This document shows positions 17,401-26,635 of a DNA stretch of 64,000 bases, one piece after another; within the stretch, counting starts at the first letter, position 1, and every line of letters starts with the position of its first letter. The DNA is taken from NCBI RefSeq assembly GCF_007744255.1, contig NZ_CP036267.1:1657541-1721540 (forward strand). Direction: 5' to 3'. This stretch comes from Thalassoglobus polymorphus. GTDB lineage: Bacteria > Planctomycetota > Planctomycetia > Planctomycetales > Planctomycetaceae. The notes under the pieces were generated by a model that saw only the letters and a list, made by a program, of their open reading frames with translations, searched no databases and was not told where the DNA came from. Both the position numbers and the translations under genes were made by a program.

Positions 17401-17436
17401 AAGCTGCTCTAGCAGCACACTCGGAAGTGTACTGCT
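17401..17436 (+). repeat. A3 3' end followed by a TA-bounded mini-hairpin
   Basis: 17401-17411 is the displaced 3' end of repeat A3 (AGCTGCTCTA). Sharing its terminal TA, a 27-bp near-perfect palindrome follows (17410-17436): GCAG-C-ACACT, loop CGGA, AGTGT-A-CTGC between two TA dinucleotides. From 17435 a short C-like remnant (TAGAACATTTTTGT...) runs to the start of the next element. Confidence 0.6.
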
Positions 17437-17477
17437 AGAACATTTTTGTAATCCTGATGTCTTTGGAGAGTGCTTTC

Positions 17478-17558
17478 TAGAACTGATCCTGAAACTTGAA
17501 ATTTCTCTCTCAAACGTTGTGGAAAGCAGCTATTTCAGAGGTTTTCGGACGGGTTCTA
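17478..17558 (+). repeat. MITE-like element, family B, copy B1
   Basis: 81 bp, TAGAACTGATCCTGAAACTT to TTTTCGGACGGGTTCTA. The inverted ends are TAGAACtGatCC / GGacGGGTTCTA. The centre includes CTCTCAAACGTTG followed by GGAAAGCAGC. Confidence 0.8.
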
Positions 17559-17635
17559 TGTGAAAAATCGCACAAATCCACAAGACAGGACACGGACATC
17601 GTTAAGCGAAAATACTCTGGAACGAGGCTCTTTGG

Positions 17636-18514
17636 CTACTTCCAGGGTGGCTGCTCTGGCAAGTATTTGTCGAACTCTGCGATCAACTTCGCCTGATAGT
17701 CGCCCGCGTAAGTTCCTGAGAAGAATCGCTCGCAGGCTTCGTCAAGGAAACGAACCCAACTCTCTTCCTCGTGACCGGGGTTGATGGGGTAGAAGAGTGC
17801 TCCGACAGCCTGAGCGGCCTTCATGTCTCCGGGAGCATCTCCGATCATGAGCATCTTTTCAGGAGCGTAGCCCATCTCTTTGCAGGTCGTCAGGGATTCT
17901 TTTTTGCTCCCTGATTCTTGTCCACAAATGGACTTCACGTATTGATCAATATCATGTTCAGCCCACTCCTTTTGAAGAGCCCCGTTCGGGGTCGCTGAAC
18001 AGACAATCAAATCTGCTTGTTCGCCCATCTTCTGGAGAGCTTCACGCACCCCCGGGAATGGTGGGACGCCATGTACCATCTCGTTGACGGTGTCATCGAC
18101 TGCTTTCGACCAGGCGTAGGCCTGCTTCAGGTCAGGATCGCCTGTTTTTTCTGCTTCCGGTCCAATTGTTTTCGTGCCGAGTTTCGATTCGCGCTCGACC
18201 CAATCACGAACACCTTGAAGTTGTGGCAATTTTGCATTGCGTCGCTGAACTTCTGGGCGTTCTGCGAGTAAATCGAGTGCCAGCAGGTAAGCTGGGAACC
18301 GGTTGGCTCCGCGAGTTTTGGAGTACAAGTTGGTGAATTCTGCTGCTTCGCGAGCGTATTTCGAGATCGGCTGAAGGCTGAAATGGTTGATGAAGTTTGG
18401 AATAAAACATTCCTTGTGCTTGATCTCCATTGAGTCAAACGCACAGCCATCCGAGTCGATTCCGATAAGAAAATCACGCTCTTTTTTGAAATTTGCAAGT
18501 CCCAGTTCAGACAC
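17636..18514 (-). CDS. HAD family hydrolase
   Basis: A 292-residue cytosolic protein starting at GTG 18514, with GGAGCGAG upstream. HAD motifs: I at GIDSDGCAFDSM (Asp20 nucleophile, Asp22), II at LIVCSATPNG (Ser), III Lys in GSKKESL, and IV at MLMIGDAPGDMKAA (Asp-x-x-x-Asp). A large alpha-helical cap (about residues 30-150) lies between motifs I and II, suggesting a C1-capped small-molecule phosphatase or phosphonatase-like enzyme. The substrate is unknown. It is divergent from the acyl-CoA dehydrogenase-like gene. Confidence 0.85.
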   Translation of the reverse strand: MSELGLANFKKERDFLIGIDSDGCAFDSMEIKHKECFIPNFINHFSLQPISKYAREAAEFTNLYSKTRGANRFPAYLLALDLLAERPEVQRRNAKLPQLQGVRDWVERESKLGTKTIGPEAEKTGDPDLKQAYAWSKAVDDTVNEMVHGVPPFPGVREALQKMGEQADLIVCSATPNGALQKEWAEHDIDQYVKSICGQESGSKKESLTTCKEMGYAPEKMLMIGDAPGDMKAAQAVGALFYPINPGHEEESWVRFLDEACERFFSGTYAGDYQAKLIAEFDKYLPEQPPWK

Positions 18515-18884
18515 CTTGCTCGCTCCGCTAGAAGTTTCAGATACGGTGGCATCGCGTTGATGCCAAATTGTTCGCAGATGGTAGGATATGGGAACTCCGT
18601 TCGGCTTCCAAGTGAGTTGTCGCAGTTGCTACACATCAAGAATGTCCGGTCTGACGAATGATTTCTCGCACTGGAGAGTGGATCGATGATTTGCATTGGT
18701 TCAACAGTTCTCAGAGAATACTTTCTTGCCGGAAACTTCATGTGTTCGGCCAGAGCCAAGCCAATATCGGTCTTAACCATTGGTCTCAAGGTTCTGCTTT
18801 GTGGTGAGCTGTCTTTGATGTCGTGAGTGCGATTTCCTCCGGCGCGACCAACATTGAAATGCTTTAAACATTCTTGGATGGAAT
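18515..18884. other. Intergenic region with a tRNA-3'-end-like remnant
   Basis: No gene recognised. Around 18805-18850 on the plus strand the sequence reads GTCGTGAGTGCGATTTCCTC and then CGGCGCGACCA. This resembles the variable loop, T-arm and CCA-ended acceptor strand of a tRNA, but the T-stem does not pair fully and no 5' acceptor strand lies upstream. It is probably a decayed tRNA fragment or chance. The preceding CAAGGTTCTGCTTTGTGG weakly resembles repeat family A. Confidence 0.3.
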
Positions 18885-19967
18885 TTGACTGTGACCTTCG
18901 ACACTGCGACCTTCGACGAACTTCTAAAAAAACTTTCTGACAATGCTCTCGATATTGATGCCCAACAGGCATGGCCGAAGGAGCAATTTCAATGGATGGC
19001 TGAAGCTGGAGTTCTGAATTGGTTCATCCCGGAAGAGTTTGGTGGAAAAGAACTCACACAAGCAGAACTGGCTGAAGGATACGAAAAGCTGGCCGCTGCC
19101 TGTTTGAGTACGTGTTTTGCCTTCACACAAAGAAACGGAGCATGTCAAAGAATTGCCGGATCAGAGAATGAAGAGCTCAAAGCAGATTTGCTGCCTCGTC
19201 TGGCAACCGGCGAACTCTTCGCGACCGTCGGAATTTCGCATTTGACGACTTCTCGCCAGCACATCGCAAAGCCAGCAGTTGAAGCTGAGGAGCAGAGTGA
19301 TTCCTTCGTCCTCAATGGCATGATCCCCTGGGTGACTGGAGCCACAGCAGCAGACATCGTCGTAACCGGAGGAACTTGCAACGACGGCAAACAGGTTTTA
19401 CTTGCCATGTCCACAGCCTCTGCAGGTGTTTCAGTTCAACCCAAAGCTGAACTCATGGCACTCACTGCCAGCGAGACAACTTCCATTCGGCTGGAAAATG
19501 TTTCTGTGCCGAAGCGATCTCTGCTCGCCGGACCGATTGAAAAAGTGATGAGCCAAGGCAAAGGAGGAGGAGCCGGTTCGCTGACAACGTCAATACTCGC
19601 TTTGGGGCTGTCCGCCCGATCGCTGAGACTCCTCCAGGATGAAGCAAGTCGCCGAGACGATCTCATTGGAAAGGCAGACTCCTTCAAACACGAAGTCGAC
19701 GTGCTCCGTTCCGAGATTCACCGAGCCAGCCTCGGCAAGACGTTCGGCGATGAAGGTTTGTCACCGACAGCGATTCGTCAACAGGCGAACTCTCTTGCGT
19801 TGCGAATTACACAAGCTGTGCTGGCTGTGACCAAAGGGGCCGGATTCATGGTGGGGCATCCAGCAGAACTGGCTGTTCGTGAAGCGATGTTCTTCCTCGT
19901 CTGGTCCTGTCCGCAACCAGTCGTTGAAGGCGTACTGAACGAACTCTCCTGCCGAGACACCTTTTAA
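18885..19967 (+). CDS. Acyl-CoA dehydrogenase family protein
   Basis: A 360-residue cytosolic protein. The start is TTG 18885 (GGATGG lies just upstream) or GTG 18891; no in-frame ATG is near. The N-terminal helical domain contains LNWFIPEEFGGKELTQAELAEGYEKLAAAC, as in acyl-CoA dehydrogenases. The beta domain follows (VGISHLTTSRQH, VLNGMIPWVTGATAADIVV), then a C-terminal four-helix region (ILALGLSARSLRLLQDEA). The usual catalytic glutamate near the C-terminus and the full FAD-binding RxxQ motifs are not obvious, and the protein is shorter than the typical 380-400 residues. It may be a divergent dehydrogenase or a flavin-dependent monooxygenase of the same fold. Confidence 0.78.
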   Translation: MTVTFDTATFDELLKKLSDNALDIDAQQAWPKEQFQWMAEAGVLNWFIPEEFGGKELTQAELAEGYEKLAAACLSTCFAFTQRNGACQRIAGSENEELKADLLPRLATGELFATVGISHLTTSRQHIAKPAVEAEEQSDSFVLNGMIPWVTGATAADIVVTGGTCNDGKQVLLAMSTASAGVSVQPKAELMALTASETTSIRLENVSVPKRSLLAGPIEKVMSQGKGGGAGSLTTSILALGLSARSLRLLQDEASRRDDLIGKADSFKHEVDVLRSEIHRASLGKTFGDEGLSPTAIRQQANSLALRITQAVLAVTKGAGFMVGHPAELAVREAMFFLVWSCPQPVVEGVLNELSCRDTF

Positions 19968-20371
19968 GCATTTCCGTCTGCTTTTTTGATGTCCTAATGC
20001 TCGCTTTCAAGACATCCGAGACTCCTCGCCACTAAGCAGGAAATCAAGGCCAGTCAGTATGGGCTGGCACTGAGGGGATTCCGTCAAGTAGTCCCTGCAT
20101 TCAATTTGTGATTGCAGTCTGTTGGAGGACTGACGCTGTTTCGTGAAAGCTGATTCTGAAACTTGAATTCGCTCTCGAAGAACGTTGAAGAAAGCGGCTA
20201 TTTAAGGGCTTTGGGTGAGATTCTAGTGAAAATGTTTCTCGGGGAGGCAAATTTCGCCTGATTGAAAGATTTGTTGATATCGACGGAGACTTATGTTGCA
20301 AGTTGCTGATTTGTAAGCGATGATGACATTCCCGCCTGCCTGCCTGCCAGTCCTACCTCAATTGATTTCAA
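19968..20371. other. Intergenic region
   Basis: Contains the degenerate B2 element (20149-20225), a short hairpin CAGTC/GACTG near 20117-20135 and a CCTGCCTGCCTGCC microsatellite near 20336-20348 just before the PSD1 gene. Nothing else recognised. Confidence 0.5.
20149..20225 (+). repeat. MITE-like element, family B, copy B2 (degenerate)
   Basis: CTGATTCTGAAACTTGAATT, AACGTTGAAGAAAGCGGCTA and GATTCTA follow the B consensus with several substitutions; the left TA-GAAC end is lost. Confidence 0.6.
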
Positions 20372-23300
20372 ATGTCTTCAAGAATCTATTATCTGTTGGC
20401 CCTGTTCCTGTTCGGAGTGCTCCAGACTTCTGCCCGTGGAGACGATGCCAAGCTGACACCGGAACAGGTGAAATTCTTTGAAACCAAAATCCGCCCTGTT
20501 CTTGTCGAACATTGCTACGAATGCCATTCGGTGGAAAGTGATGAACCGGGAGGGAATTTACTGCTTGATACAAAAGCGGGCATGTTCAAAGGGGGCTTAA
20601 CCGGTCCCGTTCACATCGCGGGTGACCCGGAAAAGAGCTTGCTAATTAAAGCTCTGCGGTACGATGAAATCGAAATGCCGCCTGACAAGCCACTTTCTGA
20701 AGCCGTCGTGAATGATTTCATCACCTGGGTGAAGCAAGGGGCGTTCGATCCACGTTCCGCAAAAGCAGATTCAGCTTCAGCACCGATGAAAGAATATGGT
20801 CGAGAGTCACTCTGGTCATTTCTTCCACGCACAACGCCTGAACTGCCATCTGTGGAAAATGAAACATGGGGACGGGATCCGGTTGATCGGTTCGTGCTTC
20901 AGAAAATTGAGCGAAACAATCTCATCCCGACAAACGACGCCGATCCACGCACATTGATTCGGCGGTTGTACAGCGACCTGATTGGACTTGCTCCAACCTT
21001 TGATGAGATCGAAGAGTTCGCGGCATTGCACGAGAAAAATAAAAACGAAGCGACCGAGCAACTCGTTGACCGCTTACTGGAGAGCCCGCAATTCGGGGTC
21101 CGTTGGGGACGGCATTGGTTAGACGTCGCTCGCTATGGAGAGTCCAATGGCGATGACGGACTCGGACGCAATGCAACATTTCCACATGCCTGGAGATACC
21201 GCGACTACGTCGTCGATGCTTTTAATCAGGATGTCCCGTTCGATCGTTTTGTGACCGAGCAAATCGCAGGTGACCTGCTTCCTGCTCGGACCGCAGAACA
21301 GCGAAACCGACAACTCATCGCTACCGGTTTTCTGGCAATCGGTTCCAAACCTGCAGTCGCGATGAACAAAAATTTTGCCATGGACGTCGTTGACGATCAG
21401 ATCAATGTCGTCAGCACTGCGATTATGGGACTGAGCGTTGCCTGCGCACGCTGTCACGATCATAAACATGATCCGATTCCGACACGCGATTACTATTCGA
21501 TGGCTGGCATCTTTAAGAGTTCACAAACTTTGTACGGGGCTGCTGGAAATCAGGGTCTGACAGCTCCCCCCACACCACTGCATGAACTGGTCTCAGTTTG
21601 GGATCCAAAAAGCAAGTCCGATTTTAAGACGGCGCCCCAGTTCCCCAAAACATACTCTGCGAAAATTGATGAACTCCAACCAGAGCTTCATCTCTCCTTC
21701 CAGCAGAAACCGGAAGCTCTCAACATTGAGGGAAAAACAGCAGAGTTTAGTAAGAAAAATTTCGCAAAACTCAAAGAGGCTGCAATTCGAGGGGAGTTGC
21801 CAGAACCAGAACCAGCGAAGGAAGACGCAGAAGACGCAGAAGCGGACGGCTCAAAGACGGATTACACGGTCTCCTTTTGGTTCAAAAACAATATCAAGAA
21901 TACCGAACGTCCAATCACCGCATATCTGTTTTCGCGAGGCAAATGGAAAGAGAGCAATCTCGCTGGGGATCATTTGGGGATTGGTGGGAAGCACGATTCC
22001 AAGCGAACAGGAAAACTTTTCGTCTTCAATGGCAAACAGAATAAAGTCTCTATCGCGGGCTCAACTGTCATCTCGCCCGGAACCTGGAATCATGTGGTTC
22101 TCATTCGCAAACAAAATCAGGTGCAACTCTTTCTAAACGGGGCTGTAAAACCTGAAATTGACGCGAAAATTCCTTCGAACATTGGAGAGTCCCGCGAGTT
22201 TGCGCTGGCGACCCGCACCGACAATATGTTTCCGTTAGATGGAAATCTGGCCGAGTTCTCAATCTATTCCAAAGCACTCGACGCTGGAGCGGCGCACTCT
22301 TTATTTACCGCCTCCGGACAACCTCAGCGCCCCTCCATATTGGGCTTTGCGATGGGAGTTCGTGAAAAGGAAAAACCGCAAGACTCCAAAATTCATATCG
22401 GTGGCCAAACCTCCAAACTTGGTGAGGTCGTGCCACGAGGATTTCTAACGGCGTATCAACAGGATTTCGTCGACGCAAATCGTAGCGACTTCTCGGCGGC
22501 GAGTAACATCCCAGCGGAAGCAAGTGGACGACTGGAATTAGCGAACTGGCTGACAAGTCCAGACCATCCACAAACTGCCCGAGTTTTTGTGAATCGCGTT
22601 TGGAGCTACCTTTTCGGGCACGGCTTGGTGGCGACGGTTGACGACTTCGGAGTTTACGGAGCACGCCCATCTCACCCGGAATTGTTGGACTACCTCGCCA
22701 ACCGTTTTGTCGAAGAAGGATGGTCAGTCAAGAAATTAATCAGACAGCTCGTACTCAGCCGCACCTATCAGCAGGATAGTCAGTGCGTCGAATTGCTCGC
22801 AAAGATTGATCCAGGAAATACATTTTTTGCACGCTACTCGCGGCGGCGACTTGATGCAGAGTCAATCCGTGATCGGATGCTTCAAGCCAGTGGGAAACTC
22901 GATCTCACACCACAGGCCGGATCCGCCATTGATGAGATCGACACACTCATCAACTGGCCTCCCGGAGCAGCAACAAATCTGCATAAAAAGACCAACCACC
23001 GCAGCATCTATTTGTGCATGCTCCGGCATTCTCCACCTCCTGAACTGGCAGCCTTCGATCTTCCAGATGGAATCAAAGTGACCGGTCGCCGAGATGAAAC
23101 GGTTTTACCAACCCAAACCCTGTACTTGCTGAATAATCCGTTTGTGATCGAACAATCGTACGCACTAGCGGAGTATTCTTTGAATGATAAAACCCTGCAA
23201 GAGGCTGATCGGGTGGCGTTTCTGTTTCGCCGGATTCTTCAGCGGAATCCGACCGATTACGAAATCGAGCAAGCATTGCGTTTGATCAGGTCGATAAAGA

Positions 23301-23395
23301 AAGAATCGGACCCACAGCAGAAACAACTCACCGAGGTGTGGGCGACCTTATGCCAGGGGTTATTCGCCACGAATGAATTTCGGTATGTCGACTGA
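20372..23395 (+). CDS. PSD1/DUF1549/DUF1553 cytochrome-like protein with LamG-like insert
   Basis: A 1007-residue exported protein with signal peptide (MSSRIYYLLALFLFGVLQTSARG). The PSCyt1 domain has a CxxCH heme-binding motif at residues 48-52 (CYECH). The PSCyt2/DUF1549 domain (about 165-370) has NPIDRFVL-type start WGRDPVDRFVLQKIE, WGRHWLDVARYGESNG and a second CxxCH at 358-362 (CARCH) followed by DHKHDPI. A beta-sandwich resembling LamG/concanavalin-like domains lies at about 500-650 (TDYTVSFWFKNN, VVLIRKQNQVQLFLNG). PSD1/DUF1553 follows (about 700-965) with LANWLTSPDHPQTARVFVNRVW. Such proteins occur next to DUF1501 genes, as here (the next gene is 106 bp downstream). A role in periplasmic redox or carbohydrate/sulfated-polymer processing is proposed for the pair but unproven. 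Confidence 0.92.
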   Translation: MSSRIYYLLALFLFGVLQTSARGDDAKLTPEQVKFFETKIRPVLVEHCYECHSVESDEPGGNLLLDTKAGMFKGGLTGPVHIAGDPEKSLLIKALRYDEIEMPPDKPLSEAVVNDFITWVKQGAFDPRSAKADSASAPMKEYGRESLWSFLPRTTPELPSVENETWGRDPVDRFVLQKIERNNLIPTNDADPRTLIRRLYSDLIGLAPTFDEIEEFAALHEKNKNEATEQLVDRLLESPQFGVRWGRHWLDVARYGESNGDDGLGRNATFPHAWRYRDYVVDAFNQDVPFDRFVTEQIAGDLLPARTAEQRNRQLIATGFLAIGSKPAVAMNKNFAMDVVDDQINVVSTAIMGLSVACARCHDHKHDPIPTRDYYSMAGIFKSSQTLYGAAGNQGLTAPPTPLHELVSVWDPKSKSDFKTAPQFPKTYSAKIDELQPELHLSFQQKPEALNIEGKTAEFSKKNFAKLKEAAIRGELPEPEPAKEDAEDAEADGSKTDYTVSFWFKNNIKNTERPITAYLFSRGKWKESNLAGDHLGIGGKHDSKRTGKLFVFNGKQNKVSIAGSTVISPGTWNHVVLIRKQNQVQLFLNGAVKPEIDAKIPSNIGESREFALATRTDNMFPLDGNLAEFSIYSKALDAGAAHSLFTASGQPQRPSILGFAMGVREKEKPQDSKIHIGGQTSKLGEVVPRGFLTAYQQDFVDANRSDFSAASNIPAEASGRLELANWLTSPDHPQTARVFVNRVWSYLFGHGLVATVDDFGVYGARPSHPELLDYLANRFVEEGWSVKKLIRQLVLSRTYQQDSQCVELLAKIDPGNTFFARYSRRRLDAESIRDRMLQASGKLDLTPQAGSAIDEIDTLINWPPGAATNLHKKTNHRSIYLCMLRHSPPPELAAFDLPDGIKVTGRRDETVLPTQTLYLLNNPFVIEQSYALAEYSLNDKTLQEADRVAFLFRRILQRNPTDYEIEQALRLIRSIKKESDPQQKQLTEVWATLCQGLFATNEFRYVD

Positions 23396-23501
23396 AAGCG
23401 GTTTTCAACCAGGTTGCCAATGAGAGAGGATTCTCCGGAAGTGGCGAGTTGTTGAAAATTTGGAATCGAGAGTTCACAAGATTGAGTAAAGCGAGGCTGA
23501 A

Positions 23502-24845
23502 ATGTTCAGGTCAAGAAGAAGCATGCTGAAGTCCGCCTCATGCGGGTTTGGATACTTGGCTTTCCAATCGCTGTTTCAACAGCAACTTCTCGCGGAGAGT
23601 AGTTCACTGGTCGCTAAGGCTCCCGCGCTCCCCGCACGAGCGAAACGAGTGATCTTTCTTTGCATGAGCGGAGGCCCTGCTCAGCTGGATATGTTTGATT
23701 ACAAACCACAAGTTGGAAAGAAAAAGCATCCCGGATCGGTCTACAAATTTCAACAACATGGCGAGTCGGGGCTCTGGGCTTCGGAGCTCGTTCCTGAGAT
23801 GGCAAGACATGCGGATAAACTTTGCATGATCAACGGAATGTACGCCGACACTGGAAATCATGCGCAGTCGTTCTTACAGCTTCACACAGGCGAAAAGTTG
23901 CGCAAGCGACCCAGCATGGGGTCTTGGATCAACTACGGCCTCGGGACGGAGAATCAGAACCTGCCCGGATTCATCAGTCTCAATGCAGCGAAACCCTCTG
24001 TCTATTCGAGCGTGTTTCTCCCGCCGATTTTTGAAGGAACACCGATTGGCGTGAACGGTGAAGATATGTCGCAGGCGATGATCAATGATATTTCCAGCGA
24101 TCATCTCTCCCCGACAAAGAAGCGAAAGCAACTCGATTTCGTACAAGCGATGAATCGTCAACATCTGGCGCAACGACCGGATGATACACAGCTGGATGGT
24201 GTGATTGAGTCGATGGAACTCGCATTTCGGATGCAAATGACCGCTCCTGAAATTCTTGATCTCAGTTCAGAAACTCAGGAAACGATTCAGCGTTATCGCG
24301 TCGGAGAAAAGCTCTCCGTTGGAACCTGCCGACCAACAGATTTTGGGCGGCAATGCCTGCTTGCCAGAAGATTCGCGGAAGCCGGGGTCCGGTTCATCGA
24401 AGTCAATCACGGAAGTTGGGATCAGCATAAAAATCACCGCCGAGATCTAGAAGCGAATTGCAAAACAACTGATGCTCCGATTGCTGCCCTGCTGGATGAT
24501 TTAGAAATGCGTGGAATGCTCGACGACACGCTTGTCGTCTGGGGTGGGGAATTTGGTCGTCCTGGACTGACACCGGAAAACGGAAAAGACGAGACCGGCC
24601 ACAACTACAGAGGGTTTACATTCTGGATGGCTGGCGGGGGGACCAAAGGAGGCTATGTCCACGGGAAGACGAATGAGACCGGGGCTCGATCCGTTGAAGG
24701 AAAAGTTCATTTCCGAGATTTGCACGCCACGATTCTACATCTCCTCGGGCTTCCACATGAGCAACTTGCATACTTCCACGAAGGAAGAAACCATCGCTTG
24801 ACCGGTCCTGAAGAAGCGAAGGTTGTTCAAGAATTATTCGCGTGA
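23502..24845 (+). CDS. DUF1501 domain protein, Tat-exported (partner of upstream PSD1 gene)
   Basis: A 447-residue protein from ATG 23502, with GAGG at six bases. The N-terminus has a twin-arginine-like signal ([15 protein letters not shown]). The DUF1501 body shows the alkaline-phosphatase-superfamily pattern: [24 protein letters not shown] near residue 45, [32 protein letters not shown] in the middle and [46 protein letters not shown] near the end. These Asp/His clusters suggest a metal-dependent hydrolase (sulfatase or phosphatase-like) fold in the periplasm; the substrate is unknown. Confidence 0.92.
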   Translation: MFRSRRSMLKSASCGFGYLAFQSLFQQQLLAESSSLVAKAPALPARAKRVIFLCMSGGPAQLDMFDYKPQVGKKKHPGSVYKFQQHGESGLWASELVPEMARHADKLCMINGMYADTGNHAQSFLQLHTGEKLRKRPSMGSWINYGLGTENQNLPGFISLNAAKPSVYSSVFLPPIFEGTPIGVNGEDMSQAMINDISSDHLSPTKKRKQLDFVQAMNRQHLAQRPDDTQLDGVIESMELAFRMQMTAPEILDLSSETQETIQRYRVGEKLSVGTCRPTDFGRQCLLARRFAEAGVRFIEVNHGSWDQHKNHRRDLEANCKTTDAPIAALLDDLEMRGMLDDTLVVWGGEFGRPGLTPENGKDETGHNYRGFTFWMAGGGTKGGYVHGKTNETGARSVEGKVHFRDLHATILHLLGLPHEQLAYFHEGRNHRLTGPEEAKVVQELFA

Positions 24846-24879
24846 TCTGAAGTCTTTCCAGTCAGCGAACCCGTGAGTC

Positions 24880-26400
24880 TTAAGTGATGAGTGGTTCGAT
24901 GACTTCGCCTGCCACATCAGTCAAACGATAATCGCGGCCTTGGAAGCGGTGAGTTAATCGCAGGTGGTCCAAGCCGAACCGGTTAAGCATTGTCGCGTGC
25001 AGGTCATTCGCATGTACCGGATTCTCTGCGACACCCCAGCCGAGTTCATCGGACTTTCCGTAAACCTGTCCTCCTCGGAAGCCACCCCCTGCTAAAAACA
25101 TGCTGTATGAAAACGGATGGTGATCGCGTCCGCTCACATTGTTTGTATTCCCCCCTCGGTTCTCTCCCAGCGGTGTCCGCCCGAATTCGCTCCCCCAGAC
25201 GACCATTGTTGAGTCGAGGAGTCCACGCTGTTTGAGGTCTTTGATCAATGCAGCGATCGGCTGATCGGCCATGGTGGCATTGAAGTCCAGTTCTGGATCA
25301 AGATTTGAGTGATGATCCCAGGAAGCATGCACAATGTTAATACAGCGAACACCCCGTTCTACCATCCTGCGGGCGAGCAGGCAGTTTCGGGCGAAAGTCC
25401 CGAACGTGTCGCTACCATAGGAACCTCGCCCACCCTTGCCTGGAGTTTTCCGGTTGACTCCGTATTCATCGAGTGTTTGCTCTGTTTCGGTGGAAAGATC
25501 GATCAACTCCGGAGCAGCTGTTTGCATCCGAAAGGCAAGTTCGTAACTCGAAATTCGACTGGCAATTTCTGGATCGTGAATGGTTTGGTAACGTTTCTGG
25601 TTCAGGTCATTGAGCGCATCAAGCCCTCGGCGTTGCAGCTCCATAGAAATCCCTTTCGGGTTCTCCAGATTAAGGACAGGTTCTCCCTGTGGTCGAAACA
25701 GGACTCCTTCGTAAACACTCGGGAGAAAGCCACTTTGCCAGAGAGTTGCTCCCCCTGATGAACCTCTCCCAGCTGTCAGAACAACATAACCGGGTAAATT
25801 TTCCGATTCGCTTCCAAGTCCATATGTCAGCCAGGATCCCATGACTGGTAAGCCGAACTCAGCCCGACCGCATTGCATCAGCAATTGCCCGGGATGATGA
25901 TTGAACTGTTCTGAGTACATCGAACGAATCAAGCAAATGTCGTCGGCGACTCCTCCGATGTGCGGGAGCAGGTCGGAGAGTTCCATCCCGCATTCGCCAT
26001 GCTTTTTCCACGTTCGATTCATCGGTCCCATCAAACGAGCGGTTTCGGGCTTGAGGAATGCGAAGCGAACGCCCTCGTAGATCGATTTGGGTAACGGCTG
26101 ACCGTTCTGTTTGACGAGTTCCGGCTTCCGATCAAATAAATCGAGTTGCGAAGGACCACCCGCCATAAAGATGAAGATGCACGCTTTAGCTGGCCCTTCG
26201 AAGTGTGGTTTCTTCGCTGCCAGTGGAGAGGAGAACTCGGGTTCAGCAGCAGCGAGTGCCGCAGGCTCTAACAGTCCGTCTTGAGCCAACATCGACCCCA
26301 GGCCGATTGCACCGATACCAGATGCTGACGAGAGCAGGAAATCCCTACGGGTTCGGGAGACGATTTGCTGTTGAAGATTGGCAACTTCTGAAGGTCTCAT
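24880..26400 (-). CDS. DUF1501 domain protein, Tat-exported
   Basis: A 506-residue protein from ATG 26400 with AAGGTGA upstream. Twin-arginine signal SRTRRDFLLSSASGIGAIGLG lies at about residues 15-35. DUF1501 landmarks: ACIFIFMAGGPSQLDLFDRKP, CLLARRMVERGVRCINIVHASWDHHSNLD and VVWGSEFGRTPLGENRGGN plus GRDHHPFSYSMFLAGGGFRGG. It is convergent with the plus-strand DUF1501 gene (34 bp apart). It is separated from the next minus-strand DUF1501 gene by a C-type repeat element, so it may form its own transcription unit or an operon tail with the upstream pair. Confidence 0.92.
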   Translation of the reverse strand: MRPSEVANLQQQIVSRTRRDFLLSSASGIGAIGLGSMLAQDGLLEPAALAAAEPEFSSPLAAKKPHFEGPAKACIFIFMAGGPSQLDLFDRKPELVKQNGQPLPKSIYEGVRFAFLKPETARLMGPMNRTWKKHGECGMELSDLLPHIGGVADDICLIRSMYSEQFNHHPGQLLMQCGRAEFGLPVMGSWLTYGLGSESENLPGYVVLTAGRGSSGGATLWQSGFLPSVYEGVLFRPQGEPVLNLENPKGISMELQRRGLDALNDLNQKRYQTIHDPEIASRISSYELAFRMQTAAPELIDLSTETEQTLDEYGVNRKTPGKGGRGSYGSDTFGTFARNCLLARRMVERGVRCINIVHASWDHHSNLDPELDFNATMADQPIAALIKDLKQRGLLDSTMVVWGSEFGRTPLGENRGGNTNNVSGRDHHPFSYSMFLAGGGFRGGQVYGKSDELGWGVAENPVHANDLHATMLNRFGLDHLRLTHRFQGRDYRLTDVAGEVIEPLIT

Positions 26401-26459
26401 CTCTGTTCACCTTGTTTACGAAACATGCGATTTCACTACTGAGACCGCGACACCGTTTC

Positions 26460-26563
26460 TAGAACACTTTCGTGTTTCTTGTGTCCGCGAATTGAGCGTC
26501 TTGTCAGGTGGTTGGATGTGTGCCACGCGACAGGACTGCTACACCTTTATCAAAACCGCTTTA
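26460..26563 (+). repeat. MITE-like element, family C, copy C1
   Basis: 104 bp, TAGAACACTTTCGTGTTTCT to AAAACCGCTTTA. The left end matches the C2 and C3 copies; the right end has drifted from TGTTCTA. It sits between two minus-strand DUF1501 genes, in their presumed operon. Confidence 0.7.
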
Positions 26564-26635
26564 GTCAATCATTCATCGAGCATGTGATGCTCACGAACTG
26601 GTATTCACCTAAACATGATTCTCTACGTTAGATCA

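Noticed and set aside
16176-17402. A 408-residue open frame on the same strand as the transposase
   Set aside because: It overlaps the IS110 transposase in another frame, lacks any recognised domain and is Arg/Ser-rich as expected of a shadow.
18127-18972. A 281-residue minus-strand frame overlapping the HAD gene
   Set aside because: It is in a different frame of a confidently assigned gene and includes tRNA-like and intergenic sequence.
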